From contig NZ_JBHLWN010000020.1 of the NCBI RefSeq assembly GCF_042432825.1, forward strand, positions 22,505-86,504: a DNA stretch of 64,000 bases, written 5' to 3'. Position numbers and translations under genes: made by a program. Positions 33,919 through 43,071 of the stretch are shown piece by piece. This stretch comes from Gordoniibacillus chartarius. Its GTDB lineage: Bacteria; Bacillota; Bacilli; Paenibacillales; NBRC-103111. The first letter of the stretch is position 1. Each line of letters starts with the position of its first letter. The notes beneath the pieces are model-generated. The model saw only the letters and a program-made list of their open reading frames with translations, made no database searches and had not been told where the DNA came from.

Positions 33919-34407
33919 TCATGGACGATGACATACGTTAACGACCTGTCCCTTCGTCATGGCGACCAATTCACTGGGGGACAACTGAAAGACTGCTTTG
34001 GGGTGGCCTGCAGCCGCCCAGATCGTCGGGAATTCTAGTAAATCTTCATCAATAAAAGTTGCAAGAGGGGTTTTATGACCGACTGGTGCAACCCCGCCGA
34101 TGACAAAACCGGTATGCTCGCGTACGAAATCGGCATCTGCTTTGGCGAGCGTATCGCCAGCCAGCCCGCTCGCCTTTTGAACGTCGACCCGATTCACACC
34201 GCTGGCAACCACGAGCAGCGGCCTGCCGGATCTTTCCAGCCGGAATATGATAGACTTGGCAATCTGTGCCTGGCTGCAACCGATTGCATTGGCAGCATCC
34301 TGGGCAGTGCGGGCGTCGTCCGGAAGCTCCACGATTTGATGCTGATACCCGAGCACCCGAAGTGCACTCTGTACCTGTTGGATACTTTCCTTGTATGGAT
34401 GCCTCAC
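33919..34407 (-). CDS. YbaK/EbsC-family aminoacyl-tRNA deacylase
   Basis: A 162-residue protein of the YbaK/ProX editing-domain fold. Typical blocks are AQIAKSIIFRL, VASGVNRVDVQKASGL, the catalytic-region GFVIGGVAPVGHK and FPTIWAAAGHPKAVFQLSP. These proteins hydrolyse mischarged tRNA (Cys-tRNA-Pro or similar) in trans. The ATG is at 34407; the ribosome site is weak (GAGGAGAAGACGAGTG upstream). Exact tRNA specificity cannot be told. Confidence 0.88.
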   Translation of the reverse strand: MRHPYKESIQQVQSALRVLGYQHQIVELPDDARTAQDAANAIGCSQAQIAKSIIFRLERSGRPLLVVASGVNRVDVQKASGLAGDTLAKADADFVREHTGFVIGGVAPVGHKTPLATFIDEDLLEFPTIWAAAGHPKAVFQLSPSELVAMTKGQVVNVCHRP

Positions 34408-35015
34408 TCGTCTTCTCCTCGCTTTTTCTTGTTATTATCACACCCGCTCCTACCTAAAACTAGTACCCGAAAGGAGAATTTTCAGGCGGTTCATTCGGCT
34501 ACTACAGTGAAAGCTCTCCCGCAAAACAAGAAAACGGCTTGCGCCGTCCTTGGACGAGTATATTTACGGCGTTAATCTGATTGTGCAAAATAGTGCTTGT
34601 TGCTTGGCGTCTTCAGCACGGAGTCATTTGTAGAAGAATGCCTGCAAAATTGCAGGAACCAGAGTCTGGCTGGTTTTCCACAGCTCGATTACTGCGATTT
34701 TACATTCGTTTTTTTTAAAAACAGCCCGACAAGGGCTTAAACCGCACAGATTCCTGTACATTCTCCTAGGCATTTGCTCTACACGTCCCGGACACGGTAA
34801 AGATTCCTGTATATTTACACGGATTTTTGCTCATAAACGATCAACTAGACATAAGACCGCTCTGAAAAGAGCAGTGTGAAGCGTCTCACATGACCCCAGA
34901 CGATCGGTACCGTATACGTAAGTCCAAGAGATCGTTCGGAACTGCTACCTCACCGAAGCGAGTACGATATTTTACAACTTATTCACAGAAATTTGACCCA
35001 CATAATTTCCCAACC
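34408..35015. other. Gene-free region with small inverted and direct repeats
   Basis: No convincing gene is seen. CCTGCAA-AA-TTGCAGG (34641-34656) is a perfect dyad. AGATTCCTGTA...TTTGCTC occurs twice as 32-base imperfect direct repeats (34748-34779 and 34801-34832). AGCCC/GGGCT (34722-34736) with flanking A/T runs and GCTCT-GAAA-AGAGC (34859-34872) are small hairpins. The texture is that of decayed dispersed repeats. Confidence 0.5.
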
Positions 35016-35048
35016 ACCAAAAAAAGGCACTGCCCGCGGCAGTGCCTT
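35016..35048 (-). terminator. Rho-independent terminator after the transglutaminase-like gene
   Basis: GGCACTGCC (35026-35034) and GGCAGTGCC (35038-35046) form a perfect 9-bp stem with a 3-base loop, followed on the minus strand by seven T residues. Confidence 0.9.
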
Positions 35049-35084
35049 ACATCACCCAATTCGCGTTATCCGTTTGCTGAATTT

Positions 35085-35693
35085 CTACAAGTCCGTTGGT
35101 AAACGATGAAGATACATACTTATTAAATCTGTACTCTGTTTGAGTGCGGTAACGGTTTTAGGATTGGGAAGTGTATATATGGTTTTGTAATCAATTTCTT
35201 TATATTCTTCCCGAACAGCAAAAGCCAGCTTTTCATCCGTTAGAGAAAAGTCCGCATTGACACCAACTTTATTTCCGCGCGCATCCAGACGAATCCATTT
35301 TTCTTCGGATTTCAGAAAGACCGCATTGAGAGCGTGAATGCAGTACCCGGTGTCAGGTGTGTCACCTAATGTTAGACGTTGATAACAAAATCCTGCTGGA
35401 ATCCCTCTGCTCCTTAAGATAGCGCACAATAAGTTTGACTTAGCATAACAGATCCCTTCTTTGAAATAGAGGACTTCCGAAGCTTTGGACGTTATTCTTG
35501 AACTTTGAATATCCCACGAATGAGAGATTTCATCTCGAACAAACTCATAAGCTTTTTTTACAAAACCGACTTCACCGGATAAAGATTCCGAATATAATTC
35601 GGCTGCTTTTTCCTTAATGGATAGATGGCTAAAGTCGACTTCTTCCGTCTCCATCAAATAGTCTTGAAGTGAATTTGATTCGCAGTTTAACAA
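35085..35693 (-). CDS. Transglutaminase-like (papain-fold) protein
   Basis: A 202-residue protein with the transglutaminase-like core: Cys in FKEGICYAKSNLLCAILRSRGIP, His in YCIHALNAVFL and Asp in WIRLDARGN, in the expected order and spacing. Such stand-alone domains are cysteine proteases or amide-processing enzymes; substrate unknown. The frame begins at TTG (35693), seven bases after GGAGG, which supports this unusual start. A strong terminator follows, so it is a single-gene unit. Confidence 0.85.
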   Translation of the reverse strand: MLNCESNSLQDYLMETEEVDFSHLSIKEKAAELYSESLSGEVGFVKKAYEFVRDEISHSWDIQSSRITSKASEVLYFKEGICYAKSNLLCAILRSRGIPAGFCYQRLTLGDTPDTGYCIHALNAVFLKSEEKWIRLDARGNKVGVNADFSLTDEKLAFAVREEYKEIDYKTIYTLPNPKTVTALKQSTDLISMYLHRLPTDL

Positions 35694-35856
35694 ATTGCAT
35701 CCTCCCCCAACCGCTATACCGAGTTTTAACCCACGACCATCGGAATAATCATACGAGAATTTGAATAATTATTCAAATGCATGAATGGTTCAGCATCTCT
35801 TCGAACCAAGCTTTGGCGAACGAATAAGCCACCGTCACTTTATGTTCTCGAAGAGG

Positions 35857-35904
35857 AAAAAAAGCCAAGGCCGATATCGCGCAGTGGCCGGCTTGGCTTT
35901 TTTG
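35857..35904 (-). terminator. Rho-independent terminator after the ABC exporter genes
   Basis: AAGCCAAGGCC (35862-35872) and GGCCGGCTTGGCTT (35886-35899) pair with a short bulge; seven T residues follow on the minus strand, and a T run is also present on the plus strand, so it could act in both directions. Confidence 0.8.
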
Positions 35905-35936
35905 TTCATATAGTTTGGCGGGCGGAACGGTCAAGG

Positions 35937-37727
35937 TCAGCCTTCCTCGTCCTCGCCGTTCCACAGCTTGCGGAACGATGAGCTTCGGGAGAGCAGCTCC
36001 TCCGCCGTTCCTTCGGCTTCAATCCGTCCGTTATTCATCAGAATAATATGGTCGGCACGGGCGAGCGCCGCCTTCCGGTGTGACACGACGAGACATGTCG
36101 CATCGCCGCGGCTCTCGAACATCCGGTCCCACAGCTTCCGTTCCGTCTCCACATCGAGTGCGCTCGACAAATCGTCGAAAACGTACAGCTCCGCGTCCCT
36201 GACCAGCATTCTGGCGGCAGCCGTACGCTGGGCCTGTCCTCCCGACAGCTTGATGCCGCGCGGCCCGATGACCGTTTCAAGCCCTTCCTGCAAATGCGGC
36301 ACATCGTCTTCGAGCACCGCCGAATGGATCGCTTTCTGCAGGTTGCCGTCCCGCTGCGGATAGCCGAGCAATATATTATCCTTCAGCTTGTCGCTGTACA
36401 GCCGTGGAATTTGCGCCGTATAGGCGCTTCGCGGCGGTACGAAGAAATCGCCCGGCTTGTCGACGAGCCTCCCGTTCCAGCGAATATTGCCTGCCTCTTT
36501 CGGCAGCAGTCCGAGCAAAGTCCTTATCAGCGTCGTTTTGCCCGAACCGATCGTGCCCGTGATGACTGTAAATGAGCCTCGGCGCAAAACCAGATCGATG
36601 CCCTCAATGCCTCGTCCGGATTCGGGATACCGGTACGTCAGCCCCGTCGCCTCAAGCCGCCCGAGCCGTTCGAAGGCTGGTCCTTCGCCATCTGCACCCG
36701 CGTCCGACTTATCGTCCGCAGACTTTGTATCCCTCTTATTCAAATACAGGGGATTGAAGGCCGTTAGCACTTGCGCGGGCGCACCCTGAAGCAAAGAGGT
36801 CAAACGGGCGAAGCCGACCGACATTTGTTTGAAGAACGTCATAAACTTCCCAACATTGGAGATAAGCTGTGTTACAAACGTCAAATAGTACACAAACAGT
36901 GAAAAGTCCCCAACCGTAAACGCTCCGGCTCGCATCTTGTAGCCGGCCAGCAGCAGTATGAGTCCGGTTCCGATGTTGACCGAATTCGTAAATACGGAAT
37001 CGAGCGCCTCGCTCATCAGCCTATCCCGCACCATCGTCCGGCGGCGTTCCTCGCTCAGACGCGTAAACCGCTCGACGAGACGCTTTTCCGCCCTCGCGAT
37101 CTGAATCGCTTGCACGTTGCCGAACATTTCGCTGATCGCGCCCGTTACTTTGGCCGTCGCCTCTCTACTGGCGGCACGGTATTTTTGCAAACGGGCCGTC
37201 GCCAGCTGGGCTGCCGTAACGACGACAATGAGCGGCACAAACACAAGCAAAGTCAGCATGGCGTCGATGCGGATCAGAATATAGCTGGAAACAACCGCAA
37301 ACGCAATCATGCCAAACACGTCGACAGACCAGCTCGCCGCTTCCTCCGTTTGATCGACGTCGTCGCGGAAATGGCTGATCGCTTCGCCCGGCGACACCGG
37401 AATCGCTTTGGCCCCGGGCTCCTTCAGCACATGCTCAAGCATATTGCGGCGCAGCAGCATGCCGATTCGGAAGCGGGAATGTACGTCCGTGATGAAGCCG
37501 ACGATAATAAGAGCAACCCGTCCCAATGACGCGGCGACAAACAGCGCGATGATGCCCCATATGCCGACGAGCGATGCGCCGGAGCCGGCCAGCTCGTCGA
37601 AGAACGCCTTCGTGAGCAAGCCCGGCACGATCGGGGCCATATGAATCATCGTCCACGCCAGCACGTTGATGAGATAAATGCCGAAGCGGTATCGGATTAG
37701 CCGGTACAGAAACGAATACGTGTTCAT
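35937..37727 (-). CDS. ABC exporter half-transporter 2 (heterodimer partner)
   Basis: A 596-residue type IV ABC exporter subunit: six membrane helices (about 15-300) then an ATPase domain (about 345-590). Walker A is GTIGSGKTTLIRTLL, the signature is LSGGQAQR, Walker B is LYVFDDLSSALD and the switch His is in VSHRKAAL. Note Asp-Asp in place of Asp-Glu after Walker B: the catalytic Glu is Asp, so this site is probably the degenerate one. The start overlaps the preceding gene's stop (ATGA), so the two are co-translated and form a heterodimer. Multidrug, lipid or peptide export are the usual roles. Confidence 0.92.
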   Translation of the reverse strand: MNTYSFLYRLIRYRFGIYLINVLAWTMIHMAPIVPGLLTKAFFDELAGSGASLVGIWGIIALFVAASLGRVALIIVGFITDVHSRFRIGMLLRRNMLEHVLKEPGAKAIPVSPGEAISHFRDDVDQTEEAASWSVDVFGMIAFAVVSSYILIRIDAMLTLLVFVPLIVVVTAAQLATARLQKYRAASREATAKVTGAISEMFGNVQAIQIARAEKRLVERFTRLSEERRRTMVRDRLMSEALDSVFTNSVNIGTGLILLLAGYKMRAGAFTVGDFSLFVYYLTFVTQLISNVGKFMTFFKQMSVGFARLTSLLQGAPAQVLTAFNPLYLNKRDTKSADDKSDAGADGEGPAFERLGRLEATGLTYRYPESGRGIEGIDLVLRRGSFTVITGTIGSGKTTLIRTLLGLLPKEAGNIRWNGRLVDKPGDFFVPPRSAYTAQIPRLYSDKLKDNILLGYPQRDGNLQKAIHSAVLEDDVPHLQEGLETVIGPRGIKLSGGQAQRTAAARMLVRDAELYVFDDLSSALDVETERKLWDRMFESRGDATCLVVSHRKAALARADHIILMNNGRIEAEGTAEELLSRSSSFRKLWNGEDEEG

Positions 37728-39484
37728 ACCGGGACCTCCTCGAGACCGACGGCCAGCATCCTGTGAAACCGGGAACGAGGGTCGGCGGCAAGCTCCGCCC
37801 GATTTCCTTGCTCGATGACGACGCCGCCTTCCAGCATGACAATCCGATCCGCCCTTTGCACCGTAGCCAGTCTATGCGCGATCAAGATGCAGGTGCGGTC
37901 CTGCAGGAGCTTGTCGATCGCATGCTCAATATGCCTCTCGGTAATCGGATCGAGACGGGAGGACGCTTCGTCGAGAATGACCAGACCCGGATCGGTCAAA
38001 AATACGCGCGCGAAGGCGAGCAGCTGGGCTTCTCCGGCCGACAAGCCTCCGCCGCCCGATGCGAGCGGCGTATCGAGTCCCAGCGGAAGCGACGCATACC
38101 ATGAATGGAGGCCGAGATCATCCAGCACCTCGATAATGCGCGAGTCCGGAATCGTCTCGTCGTACATCGTCAAGTTTTCGCGTACGGTGCCTTCCAGGAT
38201 TTCAATGTTTTGCGTCACCAGCGCCACCTTCCTGCGCAAATCGTGCAGCTTCAGCTCGCGGATATCGATGCCGCCAATCTTCACCGCCCCGGCCTGCGGA
38301 TCGTAGAAGCGGAGCAGCAGCCGGGCCAGCGTCGATTTGCCGCTTCCGGTACGTCCCAGCAGTCCGAGCGTTTGCCCGGGCTCCAGTAAGAACTGCAGGC
38401 TGCGGATCGTCGGAGAATCTTCCTCGTAGCCGAACGTTACGTCTTGGAACTCCACGGCCAGAGGCCCGTCCTGAATCGGAGCGCCGGGGCCGTCCGTGAT
38501 TTTCGGCTTTATACTCAGCAATTCGCGAATGCGGGACAAGCTGGCGTCCGCCTTCTGAAGATCCTCCAGCTGGGTGCGGATTTTCTCAATGGGCTTGGCC
38601 AGCAGTTCCGTGTAATAAAAAATCAAGTATACGGTCCCGAACGAGATCGACTGCTGCTTCCACAAATACGCGCTGATCGCAAACGCGAGGGCGTTGCCCA
38701 GGGCGAAGACGATAATCGTCGTAATCCACATGGAGGCAAAACCGAGAAACGCTTTGGTCCGGAGCGGCAGCATACGGCGAATGAACGAATAAAACTTGTT
38801 CATGACGAAGCCCGCCGCACCGTTCGCCCGAGTATCCTCCGTCCCTTCCAGCTGCTCGCCGATAAAGCCGTAAAATTCCGCATTGGCCTGCCGCCATTTG
38901 GCCCAAACCGGCACGGCGAATTTGCGGATCCATTGAATGACGAACACGGCGAACAAGACGAAGACGGTCATGCCCGCCCCGACCAGCACGTTTTCTCTGT
39001 ACAGCAGCACCAGAATCCCCAGCATAAGCAGGAAATTGCCGGCCAAATGGATCAGAAAGGATGAAAAAAAGTTGGAAAGCGAATTAACGTCGCCGTCCAC
39101 CCGTTCGATGATCGATCCGGTCGTCTGTGTTTTGTGAAAAGACATATCGAGCGACAGGCAATGCTCGACCAAGTCGCTGCGCAGCCGGTTCGTCGTTTTC
39201 CAGCCCAAATTCTCGCTGAAATAGGCGGCCGCGATCGATACCCCCTGCTGTACGATAGAAAAGCCGATGAACAGGGCGGCTGCTATGTAAAGCGGTTTCA
39301 TATCGCCGGCCGATTGCGCCGTATCGATGAAAAATCGGATGATCTGCGGATTGATCAGCTGCAGACCGATTGAGACGAACAGCAGCAGCGCGAGAAACGC
39401 CAACGTGCTTCTGTGAGGGAGCAGGTAGCGCTTCAGGATGGCTGAATACTGCTGTACATTCATGCTTGCCCGGTCGCGGTTCAC
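37724..39484 (-). CDS. ABC exporter half-transporter 1 (heterodimer partner)
   Basis: A 586-residue exporter half: six membrane helices then ATPase domain (about 340-585). Walker A is GRTGSGKSTLARLL, Walker B LVILDEASSRLD with an intact catalytic Glu, and the switch His is in IAHRLATV. The signature motif reads LSAGEAQ in place of LSGGQ. With its partner having Asp for the catalytic Glu, the pair shows the asymmetric sites seen in heterodimeric exporters. GGAGG precedes a GTG at 39484, which I prefer to the ATG 21 bases further in. The stop overlaps the next gene by four bases. Confidence 0.92.
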   Translation of the reverse strand: MNRDRASMNVQQYSAILKRYLLPHRSTLAFLALLLFVSIGLQLINPQIIRFFIDTAQSAGDMKPLYIAAALFIGFSIVQQGVSIAAAYFSENLGWKTTNRLRSDLVEHCLSLDMSFHKTQTTGSIIERVDGDVNSLSNFFSSFLIHLAGNFLLMLGILVLLYRENVLVGAGMTVFVLFAVFVIQWIRKFAVPVWAKWRQANAEFYGFIGEQLEGTEDTRANGAAGFVMNKFYSFIRRMLPLRTKAFLGFASMWITTIIVFALGNALAFAISAYLWKQQSISFGTVYLIFYYTELLAKPIEKIRTQLEDLQKADASLSRIRELLSIKPKITDGPGAPIQDGPLAVEFQDVTFGYEEDSPTIRSLQFLLEPGQTLGLLGRTGSGKSTLARLLLRFYDPQAGAVKIGGIDIRELKLHDLRRKVALVTQNIEILEGTVRENLTMYDETIPDSRIIEVLDDLGLHSWYASLPLGLDTPLASGGGGLSAGEAQLLAFARVFLTDPGLVILDEASSRLDPITERHIEHAIDKLLQDRTCILIAHRLATVQRADRIVMLEGGVVIEQGNRAELAADPRSRFHRMLAVGLEEVPV

Positions 39485-39580
39485 ACCGTTCCTCCTCGCT
39501 AGCGGTCGTAGTATCAAGTACTTTATCCGAAACCGCCGGTACCGTCAATCCCTCATTCCCATTTTATTGTAAAATGGCGA

Positions 39581-39614
39581 AGAGCCGTCCGCTTGTGTTC
39601 AAGCAGACGGCTCT
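39581..39614 (-). terminator. Possible terminator between MBL hydrolase 2 and the exporter genes
   Basis: AGAGCCGTCCGCTTG (39581-39595) and AAGCAGACGGCTCT (39601-39614) form a long stem with one bulge and a short loop. On the minus strand it is followed by TTCGCCATTTTAC, a weak T tract. Confidence 0.5.
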
Positions 39615-39779
39615 ACCGGGCTTAACAGCTCAGGACCGCCAAGCTTATTTTCCCGCTTCGGCCTCCTCTGCCTGTTTACACGCGAGTAACGACACCAAGA
39701 CGTCATCATCAGACAGGCCGCTCGTTCAAGCAGCGCCTAGTTGATACTTCAACGAAAGCTGCCGTTTATTCGCGTTTGT

Positions 39780-40511
39780 CTATTCGTGCTTATAAGGCAA
39801 ACCTTTCAGATACTCGGCATGGCGGCGAACCTCATTAGCCCCCAGCGGCCCCCCGTGACCTAAATAAAAGGTGCGGTGTCCGGACGAGATTAAACGCAGA
39901 AGCTCTTCAGCTACCCGATGCGGGTCGTCCTCGAAAGGCGGGCGAATAGCACGATGCTTCCTCATGATACCGCCGACCAGAATACCCGAGGCCAAGAGGT
40001 CCCCCACCATAGCATCTTTAGAATCCAGTTCAACCGAAATAGAACCCGAGGTATGACCGGGTGTATGGGTAACCGTACCGGGTACGCCGAAACGGCGCAA
40101 ATCGATGTCCTGCGTTCCGGATACCAATAAATCCGGCGTAAATCCCTCATAAGGCTGAAGGATAAATCCCGTTTTGAAGAAGAGCCGGGCAAACGGTCCC
40201 GTCGGGCAGAACGTCATCTTCTCTTCCTGGCTGTAATGCTTGGCGTCGCCTTCGTGGGCGAGTATAGGAGCCCCCGTTAGTTCCCGCAATCTCGCTGCAC
40301 TGCCGGCGTGGTCAACATGCGCATGAGTGATGATAATAAGCTTGATGTCCCGGAAGGTCAGCTTCTCTTTCGCCAGCGCCCTTCCGATTTTCTGTTCCGA
40401 TCCCGGTATACCGGCATCGACCAAGACGCAGCCGTCCGGTCCAAGCAGCAAATGAGCATTTACCATGTGCATCGGAAGGATGGGAATTCGGATAATTTTC
40501 ACTAAATTCAT
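39780..40511 (-). CDS. MBL-fold metal-dependent hydrolase
   Basis: A 243-residue metallo-beta-lactamase-fold protein. THAHVDHAGSAARL is the HxHxDH metal site, GTVTHTPGHTSGS the second metal region, with MVGDLLASG and FYLGHGGP the later Asp and His. It resembles glyoxalase II-like and YflN-type hydrolases. Substrate unknown. GAGGAG precedes the ATG at 40511. It is divergent from a TetR regulator, with a perfect palindrome between them, so TetR repression is likely. Confidence 0.9.
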   Translation of the reverse strand: MNLVKIIRIPILPMHMVNAHLLLGPDGCVLVDAGIPGSEQKIGRALAKEKLTFRDIKLIIITHAHVDHAGSAARLRELTGAPILAHEGDAKHYSQEEKMTFCPTGPFARLFFKTGFILQPYEGFTPDLLVSGTQDIDLRRFGVPGTVTHTPGHTSGSISVELDSKDAMVGDLLASGILVGGIMRKHRAIRPPFEDDPHRVAEELLRLISSGHRTFYLGHGGPLGANEVRRHAEYLKGLPYKHE

Positions 40512-40536
40512 GTTAGAATCACTCCTCTAAAAAAAT

Positions 40537-40551
40537 ACCGAACGGTTCGGT
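40537..40551. promoter_or_regulatory. Palindromic operator, likely TetR-type
   Basis: ACCGAAC-G-GTTCGGT is a perfect 15-base palindrome, flanked by A and T runs, 26 bases before the MBL start and 90 before the tetR-like start. Its form and position fit an operator for the divergently encoded TetR protein. Confidence 0.75.
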
Positions 40552-40641
40552 TTTTTTATAGAGTAACAAATATTTCTCGATTCCGCCATAGCAATGGTAA
40601 AATAAAAAAATGATAGCATCGTTACGCGGAGGTCATCATTC

Positions 40642-41235
40642 ATGCGCAAGGGCGAAAAAACACGCCAGCATATTATTGAAAAAGCAGCCGGGCTGTTTAA
40701 TCAAAAAGGTTACGCCGGCTCTTCGATACAAGACATTATGGAGGTCACTGGATTAACCAAAGGCGGTGTGTATCGGACCTTTTCCGGGAAAGACGAGATC
40801 GCGCTCGAAGCGTTCGATTATGCCTCCCGGATTCTGATGGGGCATTTCTTGAATGCCGCCGAAAAGGCGGAAACGGCGGTAGACAAAATCATGGCGGTAT
40901 GCGCGGTGTACGAAGATCCCGTAAACCATCCTCCGATCGAAGGAGGGTGCCCATTGCTTAACACGGCGGTAGAAGCGGATGACGGATATCTTCCGCTCCG
41001 AGAGAAGGCGGCAGCTGCGCATAGTCAATTCACAGCGTTTATTCAAGGCATATTGGATAAAGGAGTCTCCTCCGGGGAGCTTCTCCCGACTCTCCATACG
41101 GAAGCTCTCGCGTCATTCGTAGTTTCTTCCTTGGAAGGCAGCGTCATGGCAAGCCGATTAACCGGGGACAATAAGCACGCCGGGTTCGTCATTCACCAGA
41201 TCAAGACCATCCTTTCCACATATCAAATAAAATAG
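40642..41235 (+). CDS. TetR-family transcriptional regulator
   Basis: A 197-residue protein with an N-terminal TetR helix-turn-helix (AAGLFNQKGYAGSSIQDIME, then GLTKGGVYRTFSGKDEIALE) and a helical ligand domain of the YfiR/LmrA-YxaF type (GGCPLLNTAVEADD). GGAGG precedes the ATG. It is divergent from the MBL hydrolase and is the natural ligand of the operator at 40537-40551. The inducer is unknown. Confidence 0.92.
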   Translation: MRKGEKTRQHIIEKAAGLFNQKGYAGSSIQDIMEVTGLTKGGVYRTFSGKDEIALEAFDYASRILMGHFLNAAEKAETAVDKIMAVCAVYEDPVNHPPIEGGCPLLNTAVEADDGYLPLREKAAAAHSQFTAFIQGILDKGVSSGELLPTLHTEALASFVVSSLEGSVMASRLTGDNKHAGFVIHQIKTILSTYQIK

Positions 41236-41280
41236 GAAACAAGCCGCAAGCGGCGTTGCGCTGTTATGCGGGTACGTAAA

Positions 41281-41317
41281 GAAAGCTCCCTTGGCTCTTG
41301 CGAGGCCGGGAGCTTTC
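41281..41317. terminator. Hairpin between convergent tetR-like and kinase genes
   Basis: GAAAGCTCCC (41281-41290) and GGGAGCTTTC (41308-41317) form a perfect 10-bp stem with further pairing in the loop. T residues follow on the minus strand (TTTAC). It probably ends transcripts from one or both sides. Confidence 0.5.
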
Positions 41318-41471
41318 CAAGTTCGGGGATACCGAATTTATTGTTCTACCGTTCAAGAAATCGCTGTGCGTTTCCCGGTTCGCGAGCTTGCAGCCATCCG
41401 ACAATATAAGATTCGCCGACGATGACAGGCTATCTACATTTGAGTTTTAGCCGATATCTTTTTTCAACGGG

Positions 41472-43070
41472 TTATACGTTGTCGTGCCCCCCTACTTTCA
41501 CAGGAAACCGAACCAGAAAGGTTGTGCCCTTATCGCTGCTCTTGACCTCGATTCGCGCCTGGTGTCTAGCCGCGATACTGTAACATACGGCAAGACCAAG
41601 GCCGGTACCTTTGTCCTTAGTGGTGAAGAATGGTGTCCCTAGCTTCGCCATATGCTCTTTGCTGATGCCGGACCCCTGGTCGGCAATTTCCAATATCGTA
41701 TATTCCTCTATAGAGTAAGTGCGAATCGATAGCTCGCCTCCCTCCGTCATCGCATCTAACCCATTCATGGACAGATTCAGGATCAGCTGGCGAATTTCTT
41801 TCTCATCCAATAGAAGCGTGCCGGTATCGCTGCAATCCTCCCGCACGATTTTCCCTGACATGACGCCCTCTGCTTGAATTAACGGAATCAACGATTGAAC
41901 GATGTGCCCTAAATGATGATGGCTCCGGTTCGTTGTTTTGTTTTTGCCGAGTGACAAAAATTCCGAAATGATGCCGTTGGCGCGATCCAGCTCCGTTAGC
42001 ATAATGTCGATATATTCCTGCTGTAAATTCCGGCCGGTTTCCTTGGAGAGCTGAAGAAAGCCGCGGATCGTGGTCATCGGATTGCGGATTTCGTGGGCAA
42101 TGCCCGCAGCCATTTCGCCGATCAGGTTTAGCTTGCCGAGCCGCGCCATCTCGCTCTCATAGCGTTCTTTGTCCGTAATATCAAGGCCCACTTGCAGCGA
42201 ACAGAGCTCGTTGTTGATCTCGATCACTTCGTTCGATACTAAACAATAGCGAATTTCGCCCTGCTTCGTCACATATTTGACCTTCACGTTATAGAACGAT
42301 TGATGAAGATCATACGATTCGCCTTCATTCAGGCAGGGAGCCGCTTGCAGAATGCCTGAATCCGTACCGATCATTTCATCGCCATATCCCGTATATTGCT
42401 TGAAGCTTTCATTCACGTCCAAGCATGCCATGTCGCTTAACCGGCGAATGATCATTAAACAAGGGCTCGCGGTGAACATCTTCTCGAACCTTTCTTGCGA
42501 CAAGCGCAAGCTTTCATTCGCCTCCCGAAGCTCCTTCGTCCGCTCCTGCACTTTGATTTCCAGATGATCATACTGCGATTTAATAAGCGCCTCCGCACTC
42601 TTCAATTTACGATTGATGTCTTCCAGCTGGGCGGCCCTTCTCTGCAGCAGCTCACCCTGCTGTATAAGGCGCTGACGGTACTGATGAAGCTTAACAAAAG
42701 CGTCCACCTTGAGCTTCAAAAGCTCCGGGTGGATCGGTTTGGATATGTAGTCGATGGAGCCAACCGAGTACCCTTGAAGGACATGCTCCATAGAAGTACT
42801 GATAGCCGTCAGGAAAATAATCGGGATCTCGCGGCAATGCTCCCTTTGCTTGATCAGCTTCACTGTCTCGAAGCCGTTCAACCCGGGCATTTGAACATCC
42901 ATCAAGATTACGGCCAAGTCGCTGATATCTTCTTTCAGCAAATAGCGAAGCGCGTCCTCGCCCGAATGCTTGGGAATGAATTGATAGGGAAGGTCGCTCA
43001 GAACCCCTTCCAGCGCCAGCAGATTCTCAGGCCTATCGTCCACGCCAAGAATGGTGATGCGATTATCCAT
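41472..43070 (-). CDS. Response regulator-PAS-histidine kinase
   Basis: A 532-residue soluble protein. Receiver domain (1-125; VDDRPEN, phosphoacceptor Asp58 in ILMDVQMPG, ILTAIS-type Thr block), a coiled coil (about 135-190), a PAS domain (about 195-310), HisKA (about 320-385; AHEIRNPMTTIRGF) and HATPase (about 415-528; LNLSMNGLDAM, IADQGSGI, GTGLGLAV). GAGAGG precedes the ATG at 43070; it lies one base after the CheR stop. It is the last of three coupled genes (sensor kinase, CheR, this protein). The receiver-first order suggests it takes phosphate or signal from the upstream hybrid kinase. Confidence 0.9.
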   Translation of the reverse strand: MDNRITILGVDDRPENLLALEGVLSDLPYQFIPKHSGEDALRYLLKEDISDLAVILMDVQMPGLNGFETVKLIKQREHCREIPIIFLTAISTSMEHVLQGYSVGSIDYISKPIHPELLKLKVDAFVKLHQYRQRLIQQGELLQRRAAQLEDINRKLKSAEALIKSQYDHLEIKVQERTKELREANESLRLSQERFEKMFTASPCLMIIRRLSDMACLDVNESFKQYTGYGDEMIGTDSGILQAAPCLNEGESYDLHQSFYNVKVKYVTKQGEIRYCLVSNEVIEINNELCSLQVGLDITDKERYESEMARLGKLNLIGEMAAGIAHEIRNPMTTIRGFLQLSKETGRNLQQEYIDIMLTELDRANGIISEFLSLGKNKTTNRSHHHLGHIVQSLIPLIQAEGVMSGKIVREDCSDTGTLLLDEKEIRQLILNLSMNGLDAMTEGGELSIRTYSIEEYTILEIADQGSGISKEHMAKLGTPFFTTKDKGTGLGLAVCYSIAARHQARIEVKSSDKGTTFLVRFPVKVGGHDNV

Positions 43071-43071
43071 G

